Part shown: piece after piece, positions 7,210 to 13,654 of the stretch
Numbering within the stretch: position 1 is the first letter of the stretch
Layout of the letters: every line of letters starts with the position of its first letter
From: Methanobacteriota archaeon
GTDB taxonomy: Archaea; Thermoplasmatota; Poseidoniia; Poseidoniales; Poseidoniaceae
Length of the DNA stretch: 15,659 nt
Assembly (NCBI GenBank): GCA_029979405.1
Contig: JAPOHM010000011.1
Location: forward strand, 1-15,659
Reading direction: 5' to 3'
Translations under genes and position numbers: made by a program
Notes under the pieces: model-generated
The model's database searches: none
What the model saw: the letters and a program-made list of their open reading frames with translations, nothing else
Told to the model about the DNA's origin: nothing

Positions 7210-7892
7210 TCATTCCTCCATTGTTCTATAAATTCATTTATTGAATCAAATACATTTTGTTGATGACCTATTTCATTCATCAAATCAAAACCTGATCTTA
7301 TCATTGATATGTTCTCAGGAGAACCATCAACCCAGATTCTTCCATTATCCCCCACTATTATTCTGCAATCAGATGATTCTTTGAATAAGTTGAGAATTTT
7401 CTCATTGTCTTCTCTTATTAATTTGATTAAGTTAACAGGAAGTTCCAAAACAGAACCCTCTTTCAGTTTTCTCAAACCAACGCCCTTCATTGTAAGGACT
7501 ATGTTGTGTGCTTCATCAACTTCCTGAACTCTGGCGAGCATGACATCACCAATGTCCATGTGCTCTCTTGCGGCTCCAAATTCAACTTTCCAGGGTGCTA
7601 AAGACATTGGTAGTAATCCGTTGAATGGACCGTTTACCTCTGCAAACCATAGGTTATTGCGAACACTTTCAATTATGCCAATTACTAAATCTCCAGATCT
7701 TGGAAGGTATGATGAGTGAATTGGTTCAACGAATAGTACTCCGTTGTTTTCTTTAACCCAACCGAGTTTTGTTGAAATAATGTCTTGTCCTTGTTTAACT
7801 GTCCCTGTTCCTGCTCGTGCGCCAGAAGAAGCCCCGATGGCTTCTCCAGGAGTCACGAGGCGCAGCACGGCGCCTTCTTTTGCTCCTGTCAT
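7206..7892 (-). CDS. rrp4: Exosome complex RNA-binding subunit Rrp4
   Basis: Rrp4 caps the Rrp41/Rrp42 ring and guides RNA, with preference for A-rich tails, through S1 and KH domains. The amino domain has VTPGEAIG and a glycine-rich GSVKQG-like loop (GTGTVKQGQD). The S1 domain follows (about 55-130: GDLVIGIIESVRNNLWFAEVNGPFNG), then a KH domain (about 140-215) with IIVGDNGRIWVDG, the G-x-x-G-type loop. I chose ATG 7892 (228 residues) because GGAG lies eight bases upstream. ATG 7928 is in frame and would add 12 residues, but has no Shine-Dalgarno. The gene sits between SBDS and rrp41, as is usual in archaea. Confidence 0.93.
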   Translation of the reverse strand: MTGAKEGAVLRLVTPGEAIGASSGARAGTGTVKQGQDIISTKLGWVKENNGVLFVEPIHSSYLPRSGDLVIGIIESVRNNLWFAEVNGPFNGLLPMSLAPWKVEFGAAREHMDIGDVMLARVQEVDEAHNIVLTMKGVGLRKLKEGSVLELPVNLIKLIREDNEKILNLFKESSDCRIIVGDNGRIWVDGSPENISMIRSGFDLMNEIGHQQNVFDSINEFIEQWRNE

Positions 7893-7949
7893 TTCTTTGT
7901 CTCCATGTCGGGCCAGATGCCATCCCATGATAAAGCAGACGATTCGAAA

Positions 7950-8639
7950 TCAATCCAATTCTTTTACTTCCGAACTACTATCAATGCCCTTTACTTTTCC
8001 AATTAAACCACTTGCCATCCCAGGTGGGCATTCGATTATACATGCCCAGTCGCCGTTTGACAACCAATCTTCCTTATCCAAATATTGTCTCAGAAATTTA
8101 CTCGCCGCACCATAGCCTGAACTGGGGATTCTAAACGCAATTCTTACTGGTTCAAAGGATAGTGGAATCATGTGTTTCAACACAGCTATGGCGTCTTTTA
8201 CTTGCGCATCAATTCTCTTGAAAGGGTCAACAGAAAACCGACTTTCTTCCAATGCTAATTCGATTCGGGTTTTTGGATGTGGAGATTTAGCTTTTGGATC
8301 TATGGCCGTCTGGTGGATTTCCTGGATGATCATTTGTCTCTTCTGTTCAATCATTTCTTTCCTTTGATTTGTAGTCAATTGGATTGTTCCCTTTTCGAGT
8401 ATAATTTTTGCAATAGACAAAATATCTTGTGTTTCAAAGGCGTTCTGAATTGCTTCTTCAGTTGGTCTATCGCCACCACGTGCGTCATGCCAAACTTCAT
8501 CAGTAGCAAGGAAATCATCGAAGTTTACAGAATCTGGTTCTGATCGAAATCTATCAACAAGTTCGGGGTCAACCAATATCTCATAGCGCTTACCGCCATA
8601 TTCCCATCTCGCCAAGACTGCGTTGTCTAGGCTGACCAT
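7950..8639 (-). CDS. SBDS family ribosome maturation protein (Sdo1-like)
   Basis: SBDS proteins help release the anti-association factor aIF6 from new 50S subunits, acting with an EF-2-like GTPase. The 229-residue length and three-part form fit. The amino FYSH domain (about 1-90) has ARWEYGGKRYEILVDPE and DILSIAKIILEKGTIQLT; the middle helical domain has TNQRKEMIEQKRQMIIQEIHQTAIDP; the carboxyl ferredoxin-like domain has PVRIAFRIPSSGYGAASKFL. The ATG at 8639 follows the psmA stop by two bases, with GAGG of the psmA end as Shine-Dalgarno. The psmA-SBDS-rrp4 order is a classic archaeal arrangement. Confidence 0.95.
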   Translation of the reverse strand: MVSLDNAVLARWEYGGKRYEILVDPELVDRFRSEPDSVNFDDFLATDEVWHDARGGDRPTEEAIQNAFETQDILSIAKIILEKGTIQLTTNQRKEMIEQKRQMIIQEIHQTAIDPKAKSPHPKTRIELALEESRFSVDPFKRIDAQVKDAIAVLKHMIPLSFEPVRIAFRIPSSGYGAASKFLRQYLDKEDWLSNGDWACIIECPPGMASGLIGKVKGIDSSSEVKELD

Positions 8640-8641
8640 TC

Positions 8642-9364
8642 TTAATCCTCAAGAGGTTTAAGTCTGTCAATTTGCTTGTTTACTTCGTTTCTGTCTAAAA
8701 CGTAATATCCGTTTGAATCGATTACTGCGACTTCAACAGCTTCTCTATTCAATTCTTGGTCGTTGGCATCTCTAAGTGCTTCCAAACCTAATTTCAAGGC
8801 CGCATTTAGTGTCATGTTAGGTTTCCAGTTATTCTCGAAGAATTCCACAACTGTGTTTCTTCCGCTTCCGATTGCTCCAGCGTGATATGATTGGTAAGCT
8901 CCTGAAGGGTCAGTTTCGTAAAGGTGAATTCCATTGTCATCTACTCCTCCAATTAGCAAAGCTGTTCCAAAAGGCCTCGATCCACCATACTGAGTAAATG
9001 ACTGTTTGAAGTCACAAATTTTCTTTGTCATTGTGTCGAGTGGAATTTTGTCGGAATAAGTAATTCTGTTTACTTGTGCTTCAACTCTCGCCCTTGAGAC
9101 CAATTGTCTTGCATCAGCGACTAATCCACTTGTAGCGATACCTATGTGACCGTCAATCTTGAATAATTTTTCAATGGATTCAGGGATAATCAATCTGCTT
9201 GCGATTCTCTTGTCGCAGACCAAAACAATTCCGTCTTTGAATTTCAAACCAGCGGTTGTAGTCCCTCTTTTTACGCTCTCTCTTGCGTATTCAACCTGAA
9301 ACAATCTTCCATCTGGGCTGAACGTAGTAATTCCGTGGTCGTAACCTCTTCCGCTTGGCTGCAT
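8642..9364 (-). CDS. psmA: 20S proteasome alpha subunit
   Basis: PsmA forms the outer heptameric rings of the archaeal 20S proteasome, which gate substrate entry and dock the PAN/Cdc48 ATPase. The amino end GRGYDHGITTFSPDGRLFQVEYARE is nearly diagnostic and includes the YD gate residues. Lys66 (in SIEKLFKI) is at the position used for HbYX ATPase tail docking in Thermoplasma. SGLVADARQLVSRARVEAQ and TQYGGSRPFG are further family blocks. There is no propeptide and no catalytic threonine, as expected for alpha. ATG 9364 has GAGGGAG (9369-9375) just upstream. It is the first gene of the ten-gene operon; the beta subunit is not in the window. Confidence 0.97.
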   Translation of the reverse strand: MQPSGRGYDHGITTFSPDGRLFQVEYARESVKRGTTTAGLKFKDGIVLVCDKRIASRLIIPESIEKLFKIDGHIGIATSGLVADARQLVSRARVEAQVNRITYSDKIPLDTMTKKICDFKQSFTQYGGSRPFGTALLIGGVDDNGIHLYETDPSGAYQSYHAGAIGSGRNTVVEFFENNWKPNMTLNAALKLGLEALRDANDQELNREAVEVAVIDSNGYYVLDRNEVNKQIDRLKPLED

Positions 9365-9426
9365 ATTGCTCCCTCTGGCACGCTCTCCGGGTGGGGTCTT
9401 ATCAACCTTGGCGGTATCCGAGGGGT
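9365..9426. promoter_or_regulatory. Compact divergent promoter between psmA operon and dph6
   Basis: Only 62 bp separate the two starts. A single AT-rich element, TCTTATCAA at 9397-9405 (TTGATAAGA on the other strand), is centred 26 bp before the dph6 GTG, the distance of a TATA box from a leaderless start. Read the other way it lies about 37 bp before the psmA ATG, which would give a leader of about 11 bases that just includes the psmA Shine-Dalgarno at 9369-9375. One TATA-like element may serve both directions. The spacings are seen; promoter function is inferred. Confidence 0.45.
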
Positions 9427-10074
9427 GTGAAAGTAGCAGTTTTGTCTAGCGGTGGTAAGGACAGTAGTGCCGCAATCTGGTGGGCGCAATGTAAGGGCTG
9501 GGATGTAGAATATCTCGTTACAATGATAGTTACGGGTGGTGATTCGATGATGTTTCAAGTTCCAGGTACGCACATTGTGGAAAAGCAGGCTGAATTGACG
9601 GACATTACTTGGGTAAAAGTTGAGACAACTGGAAATGAGAAAACCGAAATATTGGATTTGGAAAGTGTATTGTCAAAAATCAAAATCGACGGTATTGTTT
9701 CCGGAGCACTAAGATCAGATTACCAAAAGAATCGATTAGAGAGAATGTGTGAACGATTAGGAATAAAATCCTTTACACCACTTTGGCATCAATCAGCAGA
9801 AACCCATCTTTTGGGGCTCATCGAAAATGGATTCCAAGTTATGATTACTGGAGTTTCATGTGAAGGCATGACTGATAAGTGGCTGGGTCATACATTTACT
9901 CAAGAATCTTATTTTGAACTACTAGAGTTATCCAAAAAATATCGGTTTAATATCGATGGAGAAGGGGGAGAGTACGAAACTTTGGTTACCTCTGGTCCGC
10001 ACATGAAGGGAGCAGTAGAAGTCGCATATGATACCTATTGGGATGGAGTGAGAGGTCACCTGATTCTAAAGTAA
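9427..10074 (+). CDS. dph6: Diphthine--ammonia ligase (Dph6-like PP-loop ATPase)
   Basis: Dph6 carries out the last step of diphthamide synthesis, the ATP-dependent amidation of diphthine on elongation factor 2. The 215-residue product starts with VKVAVLSSGGKDSSAA, which carries the PP-loop SGGKDS (8-13). It then shows GALRSDYQKNRLE (93-105), PLW (118-120) and GEGGEYETLV (178-187), all characteristic of the family. GTG at 9427 is chosen because it starts exactly at the first strand before the PP loop; the 24 upstream in-frame codons overlap the psmA start. A TATA-like element 26 bases upstream fits a leaderless message. EF-2 itself is not in the window. The family also contains proteins of unknown function, so activity is inferred from motif completeness. 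Confidence 0.9.
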   Translation: MKVAVLSSGGKDSSAAIWWAQCKGWDVEYLVTMIVTGGDSMMFQVPGTHIVEKQAELTDITWVKVETTGNEKTEILDLESVLSKIKIDGIVSGALRSDYQKNRLERMCERLGIKSFTPLWHQSAETHLLGLIENGFQVMITGVSCEGMTDKWLGHTFTQESYFELLELSKKYRFNIDGEGGEYETLVTSGPHMKGAVEVAYDTYWDGVRGHLILK

Positions 10075-10129
10075 AAATTGTGATATCTTACACGGAATGT
10101 TCATTTCCTCATTCATGGACCGTAGTCAC

Positions 10130-11479
10130 ATGGCATTTTGCCCACTAGACTACAGATACGGTTGCCAGGACTTCAAACACATTTGGTCAGAGCTTGGTCG
10201 ACATGAAAGACAGTTAGAAGTTGAGAGGGCTTTAATTTGGGCTCACATGCAAATGGGTAAGGTATCGGAAAATGACTATAAAATCGTAGAATCAATATCA
10301 AACCCTGAATCTGTTACAAAGGAAAGAGTTAGTGAAATTGAGGCTGAAACAAGACATGACATAATGGCGTTGACCAAAGCTATGGCAGAGGCTGCCGGGG
10401 AAGCAGGTTGGTGTATCCACCTTGGTGCAACCTCGAACGATATTGTCGACACAGCTGTGGGATTGCAACTTAGAGACTCGATTATACTACTACGAAGTCA
10501 GTTGGTAAAATTAATTTCAACCACTGCTAATCTCGCTGAAAGAGAAAGGGACACTGTTATGTTGGGTAGGACTCATGGTCAGGCGGCAGTGCCGATAACC
10601 TTCGGACTAAAAGTAGCTGTTTGGTTAGACGAAATGCGCAGACAATTGATTCGATTAGATGAGGCTACACCAAGAATTGCGGTTGGTAAATTCTTGGGAG
10701 CGGTTGGCACCGGAGCTGCGCAAGGGGAAGGAGCAAGAGAATTACAAAGTTTAATTCTAACACACCTAGGATTAGAAACACCACTTGCTACAACTCAAGT
10801 TGTGGGACGAGATAGATATATCGAATATGTGTCTTGGTTAGCCAACGTTGCTTGCACATGTGAAAAAATACTGCAAGAGATACGAAATTTGCAACGTTCG
10901 GAGATATCAGAGGCTGGCGAAGGGTTCGATGTAAAAAAACAAGTGGGGTCATCGACAATGGCTCACAAGAAAAATCCAATCAAATCGGAAAATGCTTCTG
11001 GCTTGGCAAGAATTGTTCGTTCATTCATTATCCCAACCTATGAAAATGCTTTGTTGTGGCATGAAAGAGATTTAGCCAACTCGAGCAGTGAAAGGTTCAC
11101 ATTATCACATGCTTCTGCATTATGTGAAGATGTAATTACAAAAACAGAAAATGTGTTGTTAAATCTCTGGGTAGATAAAGATAGAATGTTAGAGAATATC
11201 TCAAATCAAAAGGGATTGGTAATGGCAGAGAAGGTAATGATTGAATTAGTTAATCACGGTATTGGAAGAGACGAAGCGCACGAAATACTCAGATCCGCCT
11301 CTTTTGAAGCGATTCAAAATGGAGAGGAACTGATTGACGTTTGTTCAAGGACACCAGCAATATCTGCATCATTCACAGCTGAAGAATTGGAAGCTATGTT
11401 CGAACCTTCAAACCATATTGGAGTATCCGGGGAAATTGTTGATGAGGCTGTTATTTTGGCAAGGAATGCAATTGCTTAA
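10130..11479 (+). CDS. purB: Adenylosuccinate lyase
   Basis: PurB removes fumarate in two purine steps: SAICAR to AICAR, and adenylosuccinate to AMP. The 449-residue product belongs to the fumarase/aspartase superfamily. The amino end is MAFCPLDYRYG; the three conserved regions are GATSNDIVDTA (99-109), GRTHGQAAVPITFG (146-159, with His149) and the signature loop SSTMAHKKNP (274-283), which holds the catalytic serine. ATG 10130 is preferred because archaeal PurB usually begins with a short M-(A)-x-x-P-(L/I)-DYRY sequence; ATG at 10097 and 10115 are in-frame alternatives. It lies 55 bases after dph6 and may share its transcript. Its TAA shares the palindrome TTAA with the stop of the facing gene. 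Confidence 0.96.
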   Translation: MAFCPLDYRYGCQDFKHIWSELGRHERQLEVERALIWAHMQMGKVSENDYKIVESISNPESVTKERVSEIEAETRHDIMALTKAMAEAAGEAGWCIHLGATSNDIVDTAVGLQLRDSIILLRSQLVKLISTTANLAERERDTVMLGRTHGQAAVPITFGLKVAVWLDEMRRQLIRLDEATPRIAVGKFLGAVGTGAAQGEGARELQSLILTHLGLETPLATTQVVGRDRYIEYVSWLANVACTCEKILQEIRNLQRSEISEAGEGFDVKKQVGSSTMAHKKNPIKSENASGLARIVRSFIIPTYENALLWHERDLANSSSERFTLSHASALCEDVITKTENVLLNLWVDKDRMLENISNQKGLVMAEKVMIELVNHGIGRDEAHEILRSASFEAIQNGEELIDVCSRTPAISASFTAEELEAMFEPSNHIGVSGEIVDEAVILARNAIA

Positions 11480-11895
11480 TCCTCTTTTCTCATTGCATAT
11501 CTTACTAATATCATTGCAAGAATTCCAGAAATTGTAAATGCAATTCCTACCATTCTTGACATATCGTACCAAAGTAAAATAATTCCAAAAATTGAAACAT
11601 ATGCCATAAACTGACAAAGTGCACTTGCCTTATTCAATTTATTTTCCATTACTTCATTTAAGTTAAACTTATTTTCCAACAAAAATGTGTATATTAAGAA
11701 ATATATTCCTTGGAATGGGATCGTTGCGGCTATTATAGTAAGTGCGAATTCTCTCATATCATTTGGGTCTTTATTCTGTTCAATACCCTGAAACAATAAC
11801 AGAGCCGTATTTGTTCCAAGAAGTGCAGCCATTATTGTCCAGCGTTTATCTTGGGATGATGTCCTGCTCTCAACATTGACAGAATCTGAGGACAT
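11476..11895 (-). CDS. Four-helix membrane protein, function unknown
   Basis: I do not recognise this 139-residue protein. Hydrophobic stretches suggest four membrane helices at about residues 19-38, 49-72, 90-108 and 112-132. The amino end is polar (MSSDSVNVESRTSSQDKRW), and a charged loop rich in N, E and K joins helices two and three. ATG 11895 has no Shine-Dalgarno, but the minus strand has an AGATAAAAG element centred about 27 bases upstream (11917-11926), which fits a TATA box and a leaderless message. The stop shares TTAA with the purB stop. The gene is probably a single unit; the neighbouring small membrane gene is 70 bp upstream on the same strand. Confidence 0.72.
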   Translation of the reverse strand: MSSDSVNVESRTSSQDKRWTIMAALLGTNTALLLFQGIEQNKDPNDMREFALTIIAATIPFQGIYFLIYTFLLENKFNLNEVMENKLNKASALCQFMAYVSIFGIILLWYDMSRMVGIAFTISGILAMILVRYAMRKED

Positions 11896-11916
11896 GGATT
11901 TGCTAAGGTGTAAAGG

Positions 11917-11926
11917 ACTTTTATCT
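11917..11926 (-). promoter_or_regulatory. Putative TATA box of the four-helix membrane protein gene
   Basis: The minus strand reads AAGATAAAAG, centred about 27 bases before the ATG at 11895. That is the normal archaeal distance from TATA box to transcription start, so the message would be leaderless, which agrees with the absence of a Shine-Dalgarno. Confidence 0.4.
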
Positions 11927-11965
11927 TACTATCACAAAGTAGTAAAAAAAGCGATTGTTGAGGCT

Positions 11966-12181
11966 TCAGAAATATCTCAGAGCCAAAATTATGCCACCAG
12001 TTATGGAGGCAACTATCATTAGCAGAATAATCATGGCGTGAGGACCATATTCATTCTTGTCATCAAGAGCACTTCCGAATAGTCCATCTCTTGACAAAGC
12101 AGTAGATAGGCTACCGGCTTCTTTGAACTCAGGCAAAGGTCTTCTTGGTATCCTTTCACCCTTCTTTATCTCACCGGCCAT
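11966..12181 (-). CDS. Small single-pass membrane protein, possibly Sec61-beta-like
   Basis: The 71-residue product has a basic, proline-containing cytoplasmic part (1-47) and one membrane helix at the carboxyl end (about 49-69), so it is tail-anchored in form. Archaeal Sec61 beta (SecG) has the same design: a polar tail with G-L-x-x...D before a proline and a final helix. Here GLFGSALDDKNEYGPHAM shows a similar lead-in. This is a resemblance in shape, not a motif match, so the identification is weak. GGAAG a few bases before ATG 12181 may serve as Shine-Dalgarno. It is divergent from the CBS gene across 84 bp. Confidence 0.65.
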   Translation of the reverse strand: MAGEIKKGERIPRRPLPEFKEAGSLSTALSRDGLFGSALDDKNEYGPHAMIILLMIVASITGGIILALRYF

Positions 12182-12265
12182 GATACTTCCAAAGGGAATA
12201 TGCTCATATGGATTATCATTGATAATTACAATAAAGCATATTTTACATTACTTGTAGGGAGGTTC
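12182..12265. promoter_or_regulatory. Divergent promoter region with inverted repeat between small membrane protein and CBS gene
   Basis: The 84-bp, strongly AT-rich region holds ATTATCA at 12212-12218 and its reverse complement TGATAAT at 12220-12226, with one base between. A TATA-like CATATTTTAC (12237-12246) is centred about 25 bases before the CBS ATG, and GGGAGG (12257-12262) is its Shine-Dalgarno with short spacing. On the minus strand CATATG/GCATAT elements at 12197-12211 could be the TATA box of the membrane protein gene. The repeat could be an operator or a two-way TATA element. Confidence 0.4.
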
Positions 12266-12817
12266 ATGAAAGAGCCAACAGTTTCAGATATGTCTATTGC
12301 CGATGAGCATATAGTTGTTGAAGCAAAGACGAAGGTTGGTGATATCTGTCAAAAGTTATCTAAGAACCCAAATAATGCAGTTTTAGTTATGGGTAAAGGT
12401 GAGATAACAGGAGTAATAACAGCTAGAGATATTTTCCAACAATTAGCACTTGGTAAGAATGTTGGAAAGCTGAAAGTTGAAAAAATAATGCGAAATAACA
12501 TAATGACTTTCAATAAGGACGAAAAGTTGTCAGTTGCATTGAATGTAATGAGTAAGGAACGACCTGATGCAATGGTGGTTGTGGATTCAGACCAATCCTT
12601 CATAGGATATTTTTCGGCTGAAGACTATAGAGATGCAACTCGTAGATTAGAAGCTCATCAACTCATGTCAGCTAGGCTAAAAAGGTCAAAGAAGGCTATC
12701 AATAAAGAGGCATCAAAAGAAACTCAAACAGATCTTCTTGATTTATTATTGGGAGGAAATGATTTCGATGAAGAAGATGAATCCGACGACCCTCCCTCAA
12801 TGATAACACTTGAATGA
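12266..12817 (+). CDS. Twin-CBS-domain protein with acidic tail
   Basis: A pair of CBS domains forms a Bateman module that usually binds adenine nucleotides or SAM and acts as a sensor. CBS1 spans about residues 5-62, with the typical GEITGVITARDIF (45-57). CBS2 spans about 72-130, with VEKIMRNNIMTFNKDEKLSVALNVM and a degenerate FIGYFSAEDYRDA (112-124). A basic linker (136-150) leads to a tail with TDLLDLLLGGNDFDEEDE and more acid residues (155-175). There is no fused effector domain, so it must act on a partner. ATG 12266 is chosen for the adjacent GGGAGG and because the CBS domain starts right after it; upstream in-frame codons look non-coding. It is followed at nine bases by the RecA-like gene, with the Shine-Dalgarno of that gene overlapping this stop codon. 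Confidence 0.88.
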   Translation: MKEPTVSDMSIADEHIVVEAKTKVGDICQKLSKNPNNAVLVMGKGEITGVITARDIFQQLALGKNVGKLKVEKIMRNNIMTFNKDEKLSVALNVMSKERPDAMVVVDSDQSFIGYFSAEDYRDATRRLEAHQLMSARLKRSKKAINKEASKETQTDLLDLLLGGNDFDEEDESDDPPSMITLE

Positions 12818-12826
12818 GGAATTGAT

Positions 12827-13396
12827 TTGAGTTTATATAAATTTGAATTGGACGGGACATCTATCCATTTAGCAGTTCAAGAATCGTGCGGAGGAACAAC
12901 GATTGGCCTACAAATGGCACGTCAATCTATAGAAAAAGGAGGGAGGGTTCTTTGGGCATCACCAGAGCTTCCAGATGGAACAAGGTTTTCACAAATTTTT
13001 GATGGTATTGACCCCGTATCTTCATCAAGGTTCCACGCTATGAATTTAGTTGGAAACTTTGACCAAGCATTAGAGTCGTTAATATCAGCGGCCAAGATGC
13101 TACCAAGTGTAGACCTAGTGATCTTGGATGATTATTGTCCAAAATCTGGAAAGATTCCAAGTGACATTATCAAAGGAGTTAACAAATTGATAGAAGTTAG
13201 CAAATGGACAACACTACTAATTTCAAAAGGTGGTGAATCGATGGATGAATCTCCTTTGAATGCGAGAGCATCGAATGAAATCAATGCTGATTCAATTTGG
13301 CTACTAACCAGGAAACAGACTGACAATCGAAGGTTACTACAGATGGACCAAGATTCCTTGGAATTAGTACTTACAGAAGATGGTTACACGTTATGA
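12827..13396 (+). CDS. RecA/RadB-like protein with degenerate Walker A
   Basis: The 189-residue product has the layout of a small RecA-fold protein such as RadB. The P-loop position is ESCGGTTIGLQMARQSI (19-35), where the lysine of G-K-T is glycine (Gly23). A strand and helix with GGRVLWASPE follow, then the Walker B strand VDLVILDD (95-102), then a strand ending TTLLIS (128-133). A block with LNARASNEINADSIWLLTRK (144-163) matches in pattern the segment before the last strands of RadA/RadB. ATP hydrolysis is unlikely without the lysine. TTG 12827 is supported by GAGGA (12816-12820) six bases upstream, which overlaps the CBS gene stop. The fold is inferred from motif order; RadB, KaiC-like or an archaea-specific inactive paralogue are all possible. 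Confidence 0.7.
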   Translation: MSLYKFELDGTSIHLAVQESCGGTTIGLQMARQSIEKGGRVLWASPELPDGTRFSQIFDGIDPVSSSRFHAMNLVGNFDQALESLISAAKMLPSVDLVILDDYCPKSGKIPSDIIKGVNKLIEVSKWTTLLISKGGESMDESPLNARASNEINADSIWLLTRKQTDNRRLLQMDQDSLELVLTEDGYTL

Positions 13397-13630
13397 TTAT
13401 TCATCCTCACCCAATAATTTTGCCATTTCATCCAATGCGTCATCATCAGGCTCTTCGAATTGTTCTGGATTCTTGGCTGCGCCTTCCAATATGTCCTCGC
13501 CTGCAACCGCAGGTGCAGCGTCTTCTCTTGCTTTTGCGAGATTAGCTCGTCCTTTGTTTGTCATATACCAAATCATACCAAGTAAGGTAATTCCAAGTAT
13601 GATGTAAGTAACTAGTGTGGCAGTCTCCAT
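13397..13630 (-). CDS. Small single-pass membrane protein with acidic tail
   Basis: This 77-residue product has one membrane helix near the amino end (about 5-22), a short basic segment (26-35), an alanine-rich linker and a strongly acidic carboxyl end (57-77) finishing in LDEMAKLLGEDE. I do not recognise a family. A strong GGGGAGG lies three bases upstream of ATG 13630. It follows tiaS by 24 bases on the same strand, so it is probably the last gene of the gmhB-tiaS unit. Its stop directly abuts that of the RecA-like gene on the other strand. An overlapping plus-strand frame (13380-13607) is Ser/Ala-rich and lacks these signals. Confidence 0.75.
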   Translation of the reverse strand: METATLVTYIILGITLLGMIWYMTNKGRANLAKAREDAAPAVAGEDILEGAAKNPEQFEEPDDDALDEMAKLLGEDE

Positions 13631-13654
13631 GACCTCCCCATGTTGAATATGATA

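Noticed and set aside
9271..9573. Minus-strand frame of 100 codons spanning the psmA/dph6 junction
   Set aside because: It overlaps both well-identified genes in another frame and shows no family features.
12827..13396. A frameshift or sequencing error as the cause of the lost Walker A lysine
   Set aside because: The frame reads through cleanly on both sides with sensible sequence, and the codon at the lysine position is GGA, which a single base change from AAA or AAG would not give.
13380..13607. Plus-strand open frame of 75 codons overlapping the small acidic-tail membrane protein
   Set aside because: It overlaps the end of the RecA-like gene and has Ser/Ala-rich composition; the minus frame has a strong Shine-Dalgarno and a credible membrane helix.
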